From GCA-2687515 sp002687515 (GTDB taxonomy: Bacteria > Pseudomonadota > Alphaproteobacteria > Rhodospirillales > UBA2165): a DNA stretch of 64,000 nt. The position numbers and the translations under genes are program-made. Where the stretch lies: positions 1 to 64,000 of the forward strand of contig JASLNU010000035.1 in NCBI GenBank assembly GCA_030745835.1, read 5' to 3'. Below are positions 53,375 to 64,000 of the stretch, piece by piece (the first letter of the stretch is position 1; each line of letters starts with the position of its first letter). The notes below the pieces were generated by a model, which did no database searches, was not told the DNA's origin, and was given only the letters and a program-made list of their open reading frames with translations.

Positions 53375-54664
53375 TCAATCGCCCTCCCAGCGCGCCAGCC
53401 GCGCATAGAGAAATTGCTGCAGAACGGCGGCGGCGATGGCGGTGACGAAAACAGCGGTCAGCGAAATCAAATCGGCGACGGCGGCGACGGCCAGCGGCAG
53501 CAGCGCCGCCGGCGAAGCGAGGCTGTTGAAATAACCGGAATAGGCCGGCCGCCGGTCATCGGGTGATATTTCCAGAAGATAGCCGAGAAAGCCGATGGCC
53601 ATGCCATTGACCAGGGCGCCGACGAAAAAAAACAGGACGGCGAAGGCGGCCAGCAGAAGGGCTGGCGGCAATTCGCCCCCGGCGGCCAGAATGGCAACGG
53701 CGCCCGCCGGCGGTATCATGCGCAGCCAGCCGACGCCGCGCAGCAGGGTCAGTTTTCCGCGGGCATCGCCGATGCGGCCCCACAAGGGGTTGGAGGCCAG
53801 CGAGCCCGCCGTCTGGGCGCCCAGAAGAATGCCCAGATCCTCGATGCCGAGGCCGCCCGAGGTGGCGGCAACCACATAAAACGGCAGCGCCAGGAGGGTC
53901 GCGCCGCTCAGCCAGTGGCTGTAGAGGAACAGGCGAAAGCGGCCATCGGTGCGCAAGACCAAAACACCGTCTTTCAGGAATTGGCCAAATTTGCCGTCTA
54001 TTACAGGCAAAGTGGAAGTTGACGCCGATGCTTTCGGCGCCGGCGGCTCGCCCACCGAGACGAAACTGGCCGACGAGATGAACATAAGCACCGACGCCAG
54101 GGCGAAGATCAGCGCAAAGGCGGTCAGCGGCGTTTGCGTCGCCAGCGCCCGGTGCACCAGGGAAGCGGCGCCGAGGGCCAGCACGCCGCCGCCGAAGAAA
54201 CGCCAAGCCAGCATGCGGCTGCGCGCGCCGGGCGCTATGGCGCGGCCGACGATATCGTTGTAGGGGACGGCGACGATACCGCTGACGAAGGCGTAAAGGG
54301 TCCAGAGCGCCAGGAAGCCGGCGGCCAGCCACGGCCCCGCCGGTTCGGTTGCCAGCGCCAGCAGAAGCGCGATCAAGGCAATGCAGCCGGCCCGCCCGAA
54401 GGCGCCGACGGCATAGAAGGGCAAACGCCGCTGGGCGCGCTGGGCGAGATAGCCGATGATGATCTGCGGCAATAGCCAGCCGAGGCGCAAGATAGCGGTG
54501 GTCGCCCCGACCGCATAGACATTGCCGGTCAGATGATTGACCAGGCCGGCCACGATGGTTGCCGAATCGACCGCCGACGAGCCGGCCTGAAAGGTGGCGC
54601 CGGCGCCGGCGATTTTCCAGAAGACGGCGCCGCCCGCCCTATCGCGTGCATCAGCTGCCGGCAT
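53375..54664 (-). CDS. MFS transporter, last gene of the molybdenum hydroxylase operon
   Basis: The 429-residue protein has about 12 membrane helices (for example LGWLLPQIIIGYLAQRAQRRLPFYAVG; GWLRMIPPAGAVAILAAGG; AVLFFFVGALVNGMAIGFLGYLLEISP) with the loop-2/3 basic motif RRLPFYAVGAFGRAG and a central loop at about 210-240. Substrate unknown. It starts 12 bases after the reductive-dehalogenase-like gene and is the end of a tight five-gene minus-strand run, so it may import or export the substrate or product of that pathway. Confidence 0.85.
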   Translation of the reverse strand: MPAADARDRAGGAVFWKIAGAGATFQAGSSAVDSATIVAGLVNHLTGNVYAVGATTAILRLGWLLPQIIIGYLAQRAQRRLPFYAVGAFGRAGCIALIALLLALATEPAGPWLAAGFLALWTLYAFVSGIVAVPYNDIVGRAIAPGARSRMLAWRFFGGGVLALGAASLVHRALATQTPLTAFALIFALASVLMFISSASFVSVGEPPAPKASASTSTLPVIDGKFGQFLKDGVLVLRTDGRFRLFLYSHWLSGATLLALPFYVVAATSGGLGIEDLGILLGAQTAGSLASNPLWGRIGDARGKLTLLRGVGWLRMIPPAGAVAILAAGGELPPALLLAAFAVLFFFVGALVNGMAIGFLGYLLEISPDDRRPAYSGYFNSLASPAALLPLAVAAVADLISLTAVFVTAIAAAVLQQFLYARLARWEGD

Positions 54665-54676
54665 TGCCCGATCGCC

Positions 54677-56878
54677 TCAAGTGTCCTTTTGCGTCTTCCA
54701 ACTGGGGATATAGGTGGCCGGCATCTCGCCGCCGGCGGCGCGGCGGGCCAGGGCCTGGTCCACCGTTTCCGCCTCCGCCGCCAGTTTCAGGCCGAGCTTC
54801 CGGTCGGTCGGGCACGGCCCCATCAGGTCCGGCGGCGGCAGCGTCGAGGCCGGGTAATGGGCGATGCCCAGGCTCTCATTGACCTTCTTCTTGGGATCGA
54901 TGTTGGGCCGGTTGGCGCCCTTCGCCGTGACCACGTAATTATTGGGATCATAGCGGAACGAGCGTTCGCCGATGACTTCCAGGTCCAACCACCATTTTTT
55001 CGCGTCCACCGGATTGCCGTTGCCGAGCACGTCATCGAGCCAGATGGCGATCGGCGGCAGGAAGGGTTTCATCCACATGGCGTTGATGCCGAGCCAGCTT
55101 CCGAGACGGTGCAGGAGCGGGCCGTCCCAGGTGGTGTCCTTGCTCAGGGGGCAGACCTTGACGCAGCGCCCGCAGGCCGATCCCTTGATGTTGGTGGCCC
55201 GGTACATGGTGCAGCGTTCGCTATCCGGTTTCCAGGTCTCGTAGCCGTTGAAGATGACCTTACCGCCATAGGGGATCGCCTGGCAGGGACACTCGCGCGC
55301 GCATTTAAAGCATTTGGAACAAAATTTCTGCACCCCGAAATCGATCGGCTTGTCCGGCGCCAGCGGCATATCGGTGGTCAGCACCGCCGTCTTGAAGCGC
55401 ATGCCGAGGAACGGGTTGATGGCGCTTTCGCCGATCCGGCTCTGTTCGCCGAGCCCCGTATGCAGGACCAGCGGCACATGCAGAACGTCGCTGTCGAGGC
55501 TGGTATGGGCGCGCGCCGGATAGCCCATTTCCCTGATATGGGCGGCCATCACGCCGGTAACTTCGGCGCCGCGCAAATAGGCGCGCATCGATTGCGAACC
55601 GGATATCCAGTCGTTGCCGCTGGCGCCCAAAAAGGTTTCGTAGCCCTGATCGATGAGCACCACCAGGGCGTATTTGTGGTAGGGCTCGATCGGCTTGCCG
55701 CGCTTGTCGTGGGAGTACCAGCAATGGTCGGGAATCTCGCAAATGCCGGTGATCGCCGATCCCATATAATGGCTGAGCGCCTTCAGGGCCTTGGCGTTGG
55801 TTTCGGCGTCTTGGCTGCTTGGCGCCGCTTTCGCCGCGGTCTGGCCGTCCTGCATCGGCTTCAAGGCCCACATCGGGCGGATCAGGCCTTGGCTGACCGG
55901 GTGTTTCTGCGACCAGCGGGGGGCTTCGCGCGCCGCCTTTTCCGAAAGGTCGCCGAGCGCCGTCCGCACATACATGTTGGCCCGGCTGGGCACGCGCGGC
56001 ACCTCGTCTTCGAAGATGTGGGTGGTCGGCGCATCGACGCGCCGCAAGCTTTCGACCGGATATGGCCCGAGATGCGACGGCCGGCGGCGGCGGCGCCAAC
56101 GCTCGAGCCCGGATACGGCGCCCGAGGCCCCGAGATAATAATTCAGATCGCGGCCGTTCCTGGCCGATGCGTGCAACGGCAGATCGGCGTTCAATGCATA
56201 ATCCGTGGTAACCGCCGCCAGGGCGAAGCGGTCATCGAGGTAGGGGTTAACGACGCCTTCCCCTTCCCTGAGCGCCAGGCCGGCAAGCACCGCCAGCTTA
56301 TCGAGGCCGACATCGGTGGCGCCGGTCCAATGGGCGCTGGTCGCGAAGCCCATCGCCGAGATTTGGCCGCCGATGTTGATGGCGATTTCGGCGGCGCGCA
56401 AACTGGCCAGCAGGTGTTCGTTACGGTTGACCCAGCCGGCGGCCGGATTACCGGCGTCGATGGCATCGGAATATTCCACCGCCACCACCACCGCATGGCC
56501 ATGAGGATCAGTGGCGGGATCTGCGCCGCCGTTCAACCAGGCGTCATTCAGCCATGCATTTGGGGGTATTTCGCAAACCGCGATCTGCGAGGCATCGAGG
56601 AAATAGCCGGCGCCCTTGATATCGCGGCTGCGCAGTGCAAGGTCATCCGGCACCGGCGCCTTCTTGGCGAACGGTTCCGGGCAGCGCAATTCTTGGTAAG
56701 CCGTGAGATGATCGAGCACCGCGCGCACCAGCGGCGCAGCGGCATCAGTGAATACCAGCGCCGGGTCGCGTGCCGGGACCGCCGCCTCGGCGGCGGCGGC
56801 CGAGGCATCCCGGCGCAGCCGTTCAAGAGGATAAGGACCAAGCTCGATGCGGCGGGTGCGGCGGTTCATGCCCAACAT
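54677..56878 (-). CDS. Cytosolic reductive dehalogenase-like corrinoid/iron-sulfur protein
   Basis: The 733-residue protein has two tandem homologous halves: 12-262 and 270-515. Pairs of matching segments include GPYPLERLRR (14-23) with GPYPVESLRR (271-280), CEIP at 102-105 and 380-383, and VNPYLDDRFALAAVTTD with INPFLGMRFKTAVLTTD. After them comes a ferredoxin domain with two [4Fe-4S] motifs: Cys520/523/526/530 (CxxCxxCxxxCP) and Cys556/569/572/576. That is the RdhA pattern. There is no twin-arginine signal, so it should be cytosolic, like the catabolic NpRdhA type; as I recall that enzyme also contains a vestigial N-terminal duplicate. No C-terminal reductase is fused, so an external electron donor is needed. 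It lies 24 bases after the FAD subunit gene and 12 before the MFS gene. Confidence 0.82.
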   Translation of the reverse strand: MLGMNRRTRRIELGPYPLERLRRDASAAAAEAAVPARDPALVFTDAAAPLVRAVLDHLTAYQELRCPEPFAKKAPVPDDLALRSRDIKGAGYFLDASQIAVCEIPPNAWLNDAWLNGGADPATDPHGHAVVVAVEYSDAIDAGNPAAGWVNRNEHLLASLRAAEIAINIGGQISAMGFATSAHWTGATDVGLDKLAVLAGLALREGEGVVNPYLDDRFALAAVTTDYALNADLPLHASARNGRDLNYYLGASGAVSGLERWRRRRRPSHLGPYPVESLRRVDAPTTHIFEDEVPRVPSRANMYVRTALGDLSEKAAREAPRWSQKHPVSQGLIRPMWALKPMQDGQTAAKAAPSSQDAETNAKALKALSHYMGSAITGICEIPDHCWYSHDKRGKPIEPYHKYALVVLIDQGYETFLGASGNDWISGSQSMRAYLRGAEVTGVMAAHIREMGYPARAHTSLDSDVLHVPLVLHTGLGEQSRIGESAINPFLGMRFKTAVLTTDMPLAPDKPIDFGVQKFCSKCFKCARECPCQAIPYGGKVIFNGYETWKPDSERCTMYRATNIKGSACGRCVKVCPLSKDTTWDGPLLHRLGSWLGINAMWMKPFLPPIAIWLDDVLGNGNPVDAKKWWLDLEVIGERSFRYDPNNYVVTAKGANRPNIDPKKKVNESLGIAHYPASTLPPPDLMGPCPTDRKLGLKLAAEAETVDQALARRAAGGEMPATYIPSWKTQKDT

Positions 56879-56902
56879 GAAACTTAAATAGCAGAGCTTA
56901 CC

Positions 56903-57700
56903 CTAGGCGCAAGCCTCGACCGCGCGCCCGGCCATGACGCCGACCAGGTGCGCCCGGTAATCGGCGGCGGCGTGGATGTCGGACAGCATGTCGCCCTCAG
57001 GCATGCCGGCGCCATCCAGGGCCCCCGCCGAGAAGTCCTTGGCCAGCGCCGCTTCCATGCCGGAGGCGCGGAACACACCGCCGGCGCCGGCGCCGGTGAC
57101 GGCAACGCGGATACCCGCCGATCCCGAGGAAACAAATACGCCGACCAGGGCAAAGCGGCTGGCCGGATGGGCGAACTTGGCATAGGCCGCCTTTTCCGGC
57201 GCCGGGAAGCTGACGGCGGTGATGATCTCGCCATCCTCGAGCGCCGTTTCCAACAAGCCGGTGAAGAAATCATCGGCCGCGATCTGGCGCCTGTCGGTGA
57301 TGATGGTGGCGCCGAGGCCGAGGCAGGCCGCCGGATAATCGGCCGCCGGATCGTTGTTGGCGATGGAGCCGCCGATGGTGCCCCGGTTGCGCACCTGCGG
57401 ATCGCCGATGCCTTCGGCCAGATCGGCCAACGCCGGAATACGGCCGTTGACATCGTCGGAATTGGCCACCTCGAAATGCCGGGTCATGGCGCCGACGACC
57501 ACATTATCGCCATCCACATGGACCTGGTGCAGATCGGCGATACCGGCCAGATCGATCAGGTCCGAGGGTTGGTTGAGGCCCAGCTTGATGGCCGGCAACA
57601 GGGTCATGCCGCCGGCGAGATACGAACCGTCTGCCGCGGCTTTCTGTTTAACGGCGGCTTCCGCCAGGTCGGCGGCGCTGAGATAATTGAAATCTGACAT
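56903..57700 (-). CDS. Molybdenum hydroxylase FAD-binding (CoxM-like) subunit
   Basis: The 265-residue medium subunit carries FAD and passes electrons from the iron-sulfur subunit. It starts at the ATG for MSDFNYLSAADLAEA, preceded by AGGGAGGA; a longer upstream frame is rejected. The FAD loops AGGMTLLPAIK (about 41-51) and GTIGGSIANNDPAADYPA (about 119-136) are intact, and it ends in the CO_deh_flav_C domain. It lies 13 bases after the large-subunit gene and 24 before the reductive-dehalogenase-like gene. Confidence 0.92.
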   Translation of the reverse strand: MSDFNYLSAADLAEAAVKQKAAADGSYLAGGMTLLPAIKLGLNQPSDLIDLAGIADLHQVHVDGDNVVVGAMTRHFEVANSDDVNGRIPALADLAEGIGDPQVRNRGTIGGSIANNDPAADYPAACLGLGATIITDRRQIAADDFFTGLLETALEDGEIITAVSFPAPEKAAYAKFAHPASRFALVGVFVSSGSAGIRVAVTGAGAGGVFRASGMEAALAKDFSAGALDGAGMPEGDMLSDIHAAADYRAHLVGVMAGRAVEACA

Positions 57701-57713
57701 ATCTAATCCTCCC

Positions 57714-60068
<2,355 letters not shown>

Positions 60069-60071
60069 GGC

Positions 60072-60539
<468 letters not shown>

Positions 60540-60773
60540 CGCTATTCCTCCCAGTCCCGGTTTGATATGAATTTTAAGCCGAGCGCATTTCGGCCCGGTT
60601 GGTAATTTATGAAGTGTGAGTGTTCCCCATAAATAAATCAAGTGTTCGATGAACTGGCGGCGGCGGCACGGCCCCTCGTGACGGCAAAAGACATGGAAAT
60701 TCCAGGAATCGTACCCATATACGATTGGTTGCCTGGACCGCCACCAATCACCGTTTGAGAAGGAAAATACGCG

Positions 60774-62117
60774 TTGGACATGGGAGTATCCCCTGAGAGC
60801 ACGCCCAAAACCCCGGAATCCGGCACCCAAAGCGACGCTCCCATCGTCACCGATTGGGAAGACGTTTTCGAAAACCCGGAGCATGGGCTTATTCCGCTGG
60901 TTTCCCAGGCGCGCACCATCGAGTCCTTAAAAAAATGCCTGCTGGTCATTGTCGAAAGCCTGTTCAGCCGGGACAGCGACGCCAGATTCCGCGAAACCTA
61001 CTCGCGCAAACTGGACGATATCCTTCCCGAAAGCGTCCAGTTGATCGACGGCTCCGGCGGCGAGCTGGAGATCATCAAAAAGGGCGTGGTCGAGATGCTG
61101 CGCCAGATCAAGGATTTCAGGATCAAAAAGGCGGAAGAGGCGCTGGCAAAAACCGCCGGGGAACGAATGTCGGATGCCGCCGATCGAAAAACCGAAGATT
61201 GCGAAGACGCAAATTTGCTGTTGGATGTAAATACCGATATCGAAAAGGCCGGCGCCGCCAAAAAGCCCGCCAACGATCCCGAACCGGTCAATGCCGAATC
61301 CCAATTTAGCAAAATGTTCTGCGCCGAATTCGAGGCACGGCTTAGAATTTTGCGCGCCGGCGTTCCCCAGAAAACGAGCGCCGATTTCAAGCTGCCGTTC
61401 CTGTTGTCCGTAGACTTCAACGGCAGATTCGAGGAAGTCCTGTGCGAATTCTTCATTGAAAACCTGCTGCACAGATGCCGCGGCCTGATGAACAAGGCGG
61501 AAGCGCTGGAGCCCGGCGAACAAACGGAGCTTTTCCAAAAATATTTTTCCGGCAGGATCGGCAAGACCGAGCTTTGGGGCTTTTGGCAGGCGACCTGGAC
61601 GGAAATCACCGAAGCGAAGGAAAAGCCCAAGAAACCGGAGCCCAAAAAGAAAAAGGGCCTGTTGGGTTTCGCCAAGAAGGAAAAGGCGCGTCCCGATTAT
61701 CTAGAGCCGGAACTGACCGAGGAGGAGTGGAAAGACGCGGTCAAGCAGGTCAAAAGGACAAACGCCAGGACCGAGCAGATGTGGGACAGCCTGTGCACCG
61801 AATCCGAAACCTATGATCCGCCAGTGCGCGACCGGGACGGCCAATTGTTGATGGAACTGTTCGGGCGCAGCACCAACGGCACCGTCAACCAAATTCGCGC
61901 CATCAACCAGATTGTCGATCAGGGCATCGATATGGGCCGGGTTTTCGGCGAATTTCAACAGGGTAAGAATATCGAGATCTGCCTCTTGGCCGCCTGCTAC
62001 CAGCGCCCGCAACTATATCTTGGCGAGAAAGGCCGGCTGAAAGAGCTGTTGAGCGGCTTCCGGCGCGCCAATTTCCCCCTAATCAGCCGTTATTTGCACG
62101 ATTTCATCCGCGAATAG
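60774..62117 (+). CDS. Uncharacterised protein, first of two tandem paralogues
   Basis: This 447-residue protein belongs to no family I can name. An acidic N terminus leads to a conserved block LxVIVExLFSRDxDxxFRExYxxxL (about 50-76) and a helical region. A variable linker (120-165) follows, then a KLPFLLSVDF-like block, a Lys-rich segment (about 280-310, KPEPKKKKGLLGFAKKEK), and a strongly conserved C terminus with LMELFGRSTNGTVNQIRAINQIVDQG and LLAACYQRPQLYLG. No signal peptide or membrane helix is evident, so it is probably cytosolic and mostly helical. AGAAGGA favours the TTG at 60774; ATG at 60780 is an alternative. The neighbour at 62204 is a clear paralogue. Confidence 0.7.
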   Translation: MDMGVSPESTPKTPESGTQSDAPIVTDWEDVFENPEHGLIPLVSQARTIESLKKCLLVIVESLFSRDSDARFRETYSRKLDDILPESVQLIDGSGGELEIIKKGVVEMLRQIKDFRIKKAEEALAKTAGERMSDAADRKTEDCEDANLLLDVNTDIEKAGAAKKPANDPEPVNAESQFSKMFCAEFEARLRILRAGVPQKTSADFKLPFLLSVDFNGRFEEVLCEFFIENLLHRCRGLMNKAEALEPGEQTELFQKYFSGRIGKTELWGFWQATWTEITEAKEKPKKPEPKKKKGLLGFAKKEKARPDYLEPELTEEEWKDAVKQVKRTNARTEQMWDSLCTESETYDPPVRDRDGQLLMELFGRSTNGTVNQIRAINQIVDQGIDMGRVFGEFQQGKNIEICLLAACYQRPQLYLGEKGRLKELLSGFRRANFPLISRYLHDFIRE

Positions 62118-62118
62118 A

Positions 62119-62137
62119 GCCTGCAGGCCGAATTCGG
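62119..62137. repeat. Two abutting palindromes between the paralogues
   Basis: GCCTGCAGGC (62119-62128) and CCGAATTCGG (62128-62137) share one base. Both are perfect 10-base palindromes two bases after the stop codon. Their role is unknown; the absence of a loop argues against a normal terminator. Confidence 0.5.
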
Positions 62138-62203
62138 TTAAAAGGGGTAGTATTTCCAAACACCTTCCCTATCTATCAGTTGAAGGCAATTAACGGCAAA
62201 AGG

Positions 62204-63535
62204 ATGTCTGGTACCGCAACAGCACTGGCAAGCACCGGTGAACCCGATCCCATCGATTGGGAAGCCGTGTTCGAAGCCGACGGCCATGGCCTGATCGCGC
62301 TGATCGGCGAGACGAAATCGTTCGCCGCCCTGAAGAGTTGCATGCTGGTCATTGTCGAGCAGCTGTTCAGCCGCGACAACGACGAGGCCTTCAGGGAATC
62401 CTATATCGCCGAATTGAATTCGGTTTTGCCCGATGACCTGGATGGCCGCGAAAATATGGCCGCCACCCTGGATAAATTAAAGGCGGCGATGGTTGCCACG
62501 CTGCGCAGGATCAAAAGCTACCGTATCGAAAAAGCCGAACAGGCCAGGTTGCAATCCGCCGCCGACACCGGCGCGCTGACCAGCGGCGAACGGCGATCTG
62601 ACGCCAACGACGATACCGACATGTTGATCGGTTCGGTAAAAGCCACCGATATTACCGACGAGGATGAGCGAGAAGTCACCGCCAGTGTACGAGAGGCGAC
62701 GGCAAAAATATTCGCCGATGTCGTCTCCGCCGAATACAAAAACCGCTTCAAGGCGCTTCGAATGGGCATTTCCCAGGAAGCCGGAGGCAAGGTGAAGCTG
62801 CCGTTCATGCTGTCCGGGGATTTCGCCAAAAAATTCGATGCCGTGCTATGCCAATATGTCATTCCCGAATTTACCCAGCGCTGCCACGAATTGGTGACGC
62901 GCGGGGTGACCCGGTCCGCCGACCGGCAAAAATCCTATTTTCAGCAATTCACCGGGTTTGAAACCGGGCGCGGCGAGATTTGGGAACATTGGTCCCAAAC
63001 CTGGACCGACGTGACGGCCAAACAAAAATTACCGACCCGGCCGACCGGCAAGGGAAGCGGCAAGAAAAAGAAGGGTATGTTCGGTATTTCCTTGAAAAAG
63101 GCGTCGGCCGCGGAGAGCGAAGCGGCGGACGCCGAGCTTGAGCGCTGGAAGGCCAGGATCGCCCAACTGGAAAAAACGAATGGCTTAGCCGATGCGGTTT
63201 GGGATGCCCTTTGCGAAGACTCGGACAGCTATATGCCGCCGATCCGCGACACCGACAGCAAGACGCTGATGGACTTGTTCGGGCGCAGTACCAAGAGCAT
63301 CATGAAACAGGTTCACGCCATCAATCAGATCGTTCAGCAAGGCGACGAAGTGGCGCGCGCCTTCGAGGTCCTGCAACAGGGCAAGGACGTCGAGGTTTGC
63401 CTGTTGGCCGCCTGTTTCCAGCGCCCCGAGCTATATCTCGGCCGCAAACAGATGCTCAAGCAGCTGCTGGGCGGCTTCCGCGGCACTCACTTCCCGCTGA
63501 TCCTCCGTTACCTGCCCCAGCACATCCGGGAATAA
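62204..63535 (+). CDS. Uncharacterised protein, second tandem paralogue
   Basis: The roughly 443-residue protein aligns with its upstream neighbour over the whole length. The shared blocks are IDWEAVFEADGHGLIALI, MLVIVEQLFSRDNDEAFRESY, KLPFMLSGDF, a Lys-rich segment (KGSGKKKKGMFGISLKK), and LMDLFGRSTKSIMKQVHAINQIVQQGDEVARAF with CLLAACFQRPELYLGRKQML at the C terminus. Linkers between the blocks differ. No enzyme motif, membrane helix or signal is visible. An ATG at 62204 is preferred; a TTG at 62180 would add eight residues and neither has a strong ribosome-binding site. A gene duplication is the plain explanation for the pair. Confidence 0.7.
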   Translation: MSGTATALASTGEPDPIDWEAVFEADGHGLIALIGETKSFAALKSCMLVIVEQLFSRDNDEAFRESYIAELNSVLPDDLDGRENMAATLDKLKAAMVATLRRIKSYRIEKAEQARLQSAADTGALTSGERRSDANDDTDMLIGSVKATDITDEDEREVTASVREATAKIFADVVSAEYKNRFKALRMGISQEAGGKVKLPFMLSGDFAKKFDAVLCQYVIPEFTQRCHELVTRGVTRSADRQKSYFQQFTGFETGRGEIWEHWSQTWTDVTAKQKLPTRPTGKGSGKKKKGMFGISLKKASAAESEAADAELERWKARIAQLEKTNGLADAVWDALCEDSDSYMPPIRDTDSKTLMDLFGRSTKSIMKQVHAINQIVQQGDEVARAFEVLQQGKDVEVCLLAACFQRPELYLGRKQMLKQLLGGFRGTHFPLILRYLPQHIRE

Positions 63536-63615
63536 TACTTTAATTTCCCCGGGCGACTGGATATGACCCTATCCGGTAGCGCATTTTTTATGCGCCTGGT
63601 GATTGGGGATCGGGA

Positions 63616-63717
63616 ATGACAAACAACGATATTTTCGATGTCGAGGGTCTGGTCACGGTGATCACCGGCGCGCATCTGGTTATCGATGGCGGTTTCTCGC
63701 TCGGCTTCGCCGACTGA
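63616..63717 (+). pseudogene. Internally deleted short-chain dehydrogenase remnant
   Basis: The 33-residue open frame joins the start of an SDR (DVEGLVTVITG, the first beta strand and TG of the cofactor loop) to its end (AHLVIDGGFSLGFAD, the typical TGxxLxVDGGFS C terminus). The roughly 220 residues between, including the active site, are missing. The join falls at ATCACCGGC, which could encode the ITG present at both places in an intact SDR, so deletion between two short direct repeats is a likely cause. The fragment begins at an ATG with GGGA nearby. Confidence 0.7.
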
Positions 63718-63740
63718 TACCGACCTTTGAAGGAACCGAC

Positions 63741-64000
63741 ATGGCTGAAAACAACCATCAATTCGCCGATGTCGGCAACCTGGACGAGTTTTATGAACTG
63801 GTGGAGCCATTGAACTTCGCCTGCGGCTGGCGCAATCGCCAACCGGACGGCGGCTCGTTTCGATCCCCCTACCGAACCGCGCATTGGAAATATAGCGACA
63901 GCCGGCCGGCCCTGGATGCGGCGGCAAAATTGATCAGCGCCGAGGACGCGGTGCGCCGCATTCTGATGTGCGTTAATCCGATACCGGGCATCCGCCCGAG
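63741..64000 (+). CDS. Gentisate 1,2-dioxygenase-like cupin protein, 5' part only
   Basis: The frame runs off the right edge, giving 86 residues of the N terminus. GAAGGA precedes the ATG at 63741. The segment FRTAHWKYSDSRPALDAAAKLISAEDAVRRILMCVNPIPG (split here only by reading) resembles the N-terminal region of gentisate 1,2-dioxygenase and related double-cupin ring-cleavage enzymes, in which a W(R/K)Y...RPLL...A..LI.....RR.L.L.NP pattern precedes the first cupin barrel. The catalytic histidines would lie beyond the window, so function is a guess from this pattern. Confidence 0.55.
   Translation, partial: MAENNHQFADVGNLDEFYELVEPLNFACGWRNRQPDGGSFRSPYRTAHWKYSDSRPALDAAAKLISAEDAVRRILMCVNPIPGIRP

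Noticed and set aside
54677..56878. Respiratory, exported reductive dehalogenase
   Set aside because: There is no RRxFxK twin-arginine signal at the N terminus and no rdhB anchor gene; the protein looks cytosolic.
54533..56887. Plus-strand 784-codon open frame opposite the RdhA-like gene
   Set aside because: It is the shadow of a protein with intact [4Fe-4S] motifs and an internal duplication; the antisense product shows no family features.

Overview
The window is about 60% G+C and reads as chromosome from a free-living, Gram-negative alphaproteobacterium. Several conserved gene neighbourhoods point that way, most likely towards Rhodospirillales or a relative: rpsF-rpsR-DUF2232-rplI, dnaB-alr, radA-cvpA-purF, fabD-fabG-acpP-fabF-mltG, and lptF-lptG-lptD-surA-pdxA-rsmA. 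This assignment is inferred from gene order and protein character, without any database search. I see no tRNA, rRNA, CRISPR array or prophage.

Layout. 1-5739: a gene-poor left edge, an AmmeMemoRadiSam A/B fusion protein, then cupin, cysQ, sua5 and a GlcD-type FAD oxidase. 5740-6085: an intergenic stretch with a terminator hairpin and a run of five further stem-loops. 6086-15625: an acyl-CoA dehydrogenase, then the outer-membrane assembly string lptF-lptG-lptD-surA-pdxA-rsmA. 15622-19180 (minus): gmk, yicC and a TPR/O-GlcNAc-transferase-like protein, followed by a short-chain dehydrogenase on plus. 20096-24829 (minus): mltG and the fatty-acid synthesis cluster, with a small palindromic element wedged between fabF and mltG. 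25058-37650 (plus): ribosomal proteins S6, S18 and L9, cfa, dnaB, alr, an MlaE/MlaF transporter pair, radA, cvpA, purF and an SDR. 37693-38023: a second, related palindromic element. 38041-43498: methyltransferase, Sel1 protein, lipoprotein, YfgM-like protein, bamB and der.

From about 43.8 kb the content becomes accessory and catabolic: a hemerythrin lacking one iron ligand, an amidohydrolase, a zinc alcohol dehydrogenase, a CoxE/CoxD maturation pair, a TRAP transporter, and a tight five-gene minus-strand operon (60539 to 53375). That operon encodes the three subunits of a molybdenum hydroxylase with a form II active-site motif, a cytosolic reductive-dehalogenase-like corrinoid/iron-sulfur protein, and an MFS transporter. 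Two tandem paralogues of unknown function, an internally deleted SDR remnant and the start of a gentisate-dioxygenase-like cupin gene close the window.

The most interesting signals are: (1) two elements (21075-21349 and 37693-38023) with different terminal inverted repeats but the same folded core, in which at least seven base pairs differ between the copies by compensating changes on both strands; (2) the molybdenum hydroxylase / reductive dehalogenase / MFS operon; (3) the stem-loop array at 5817-5943; (4) the tandem unknown-function paralogues.
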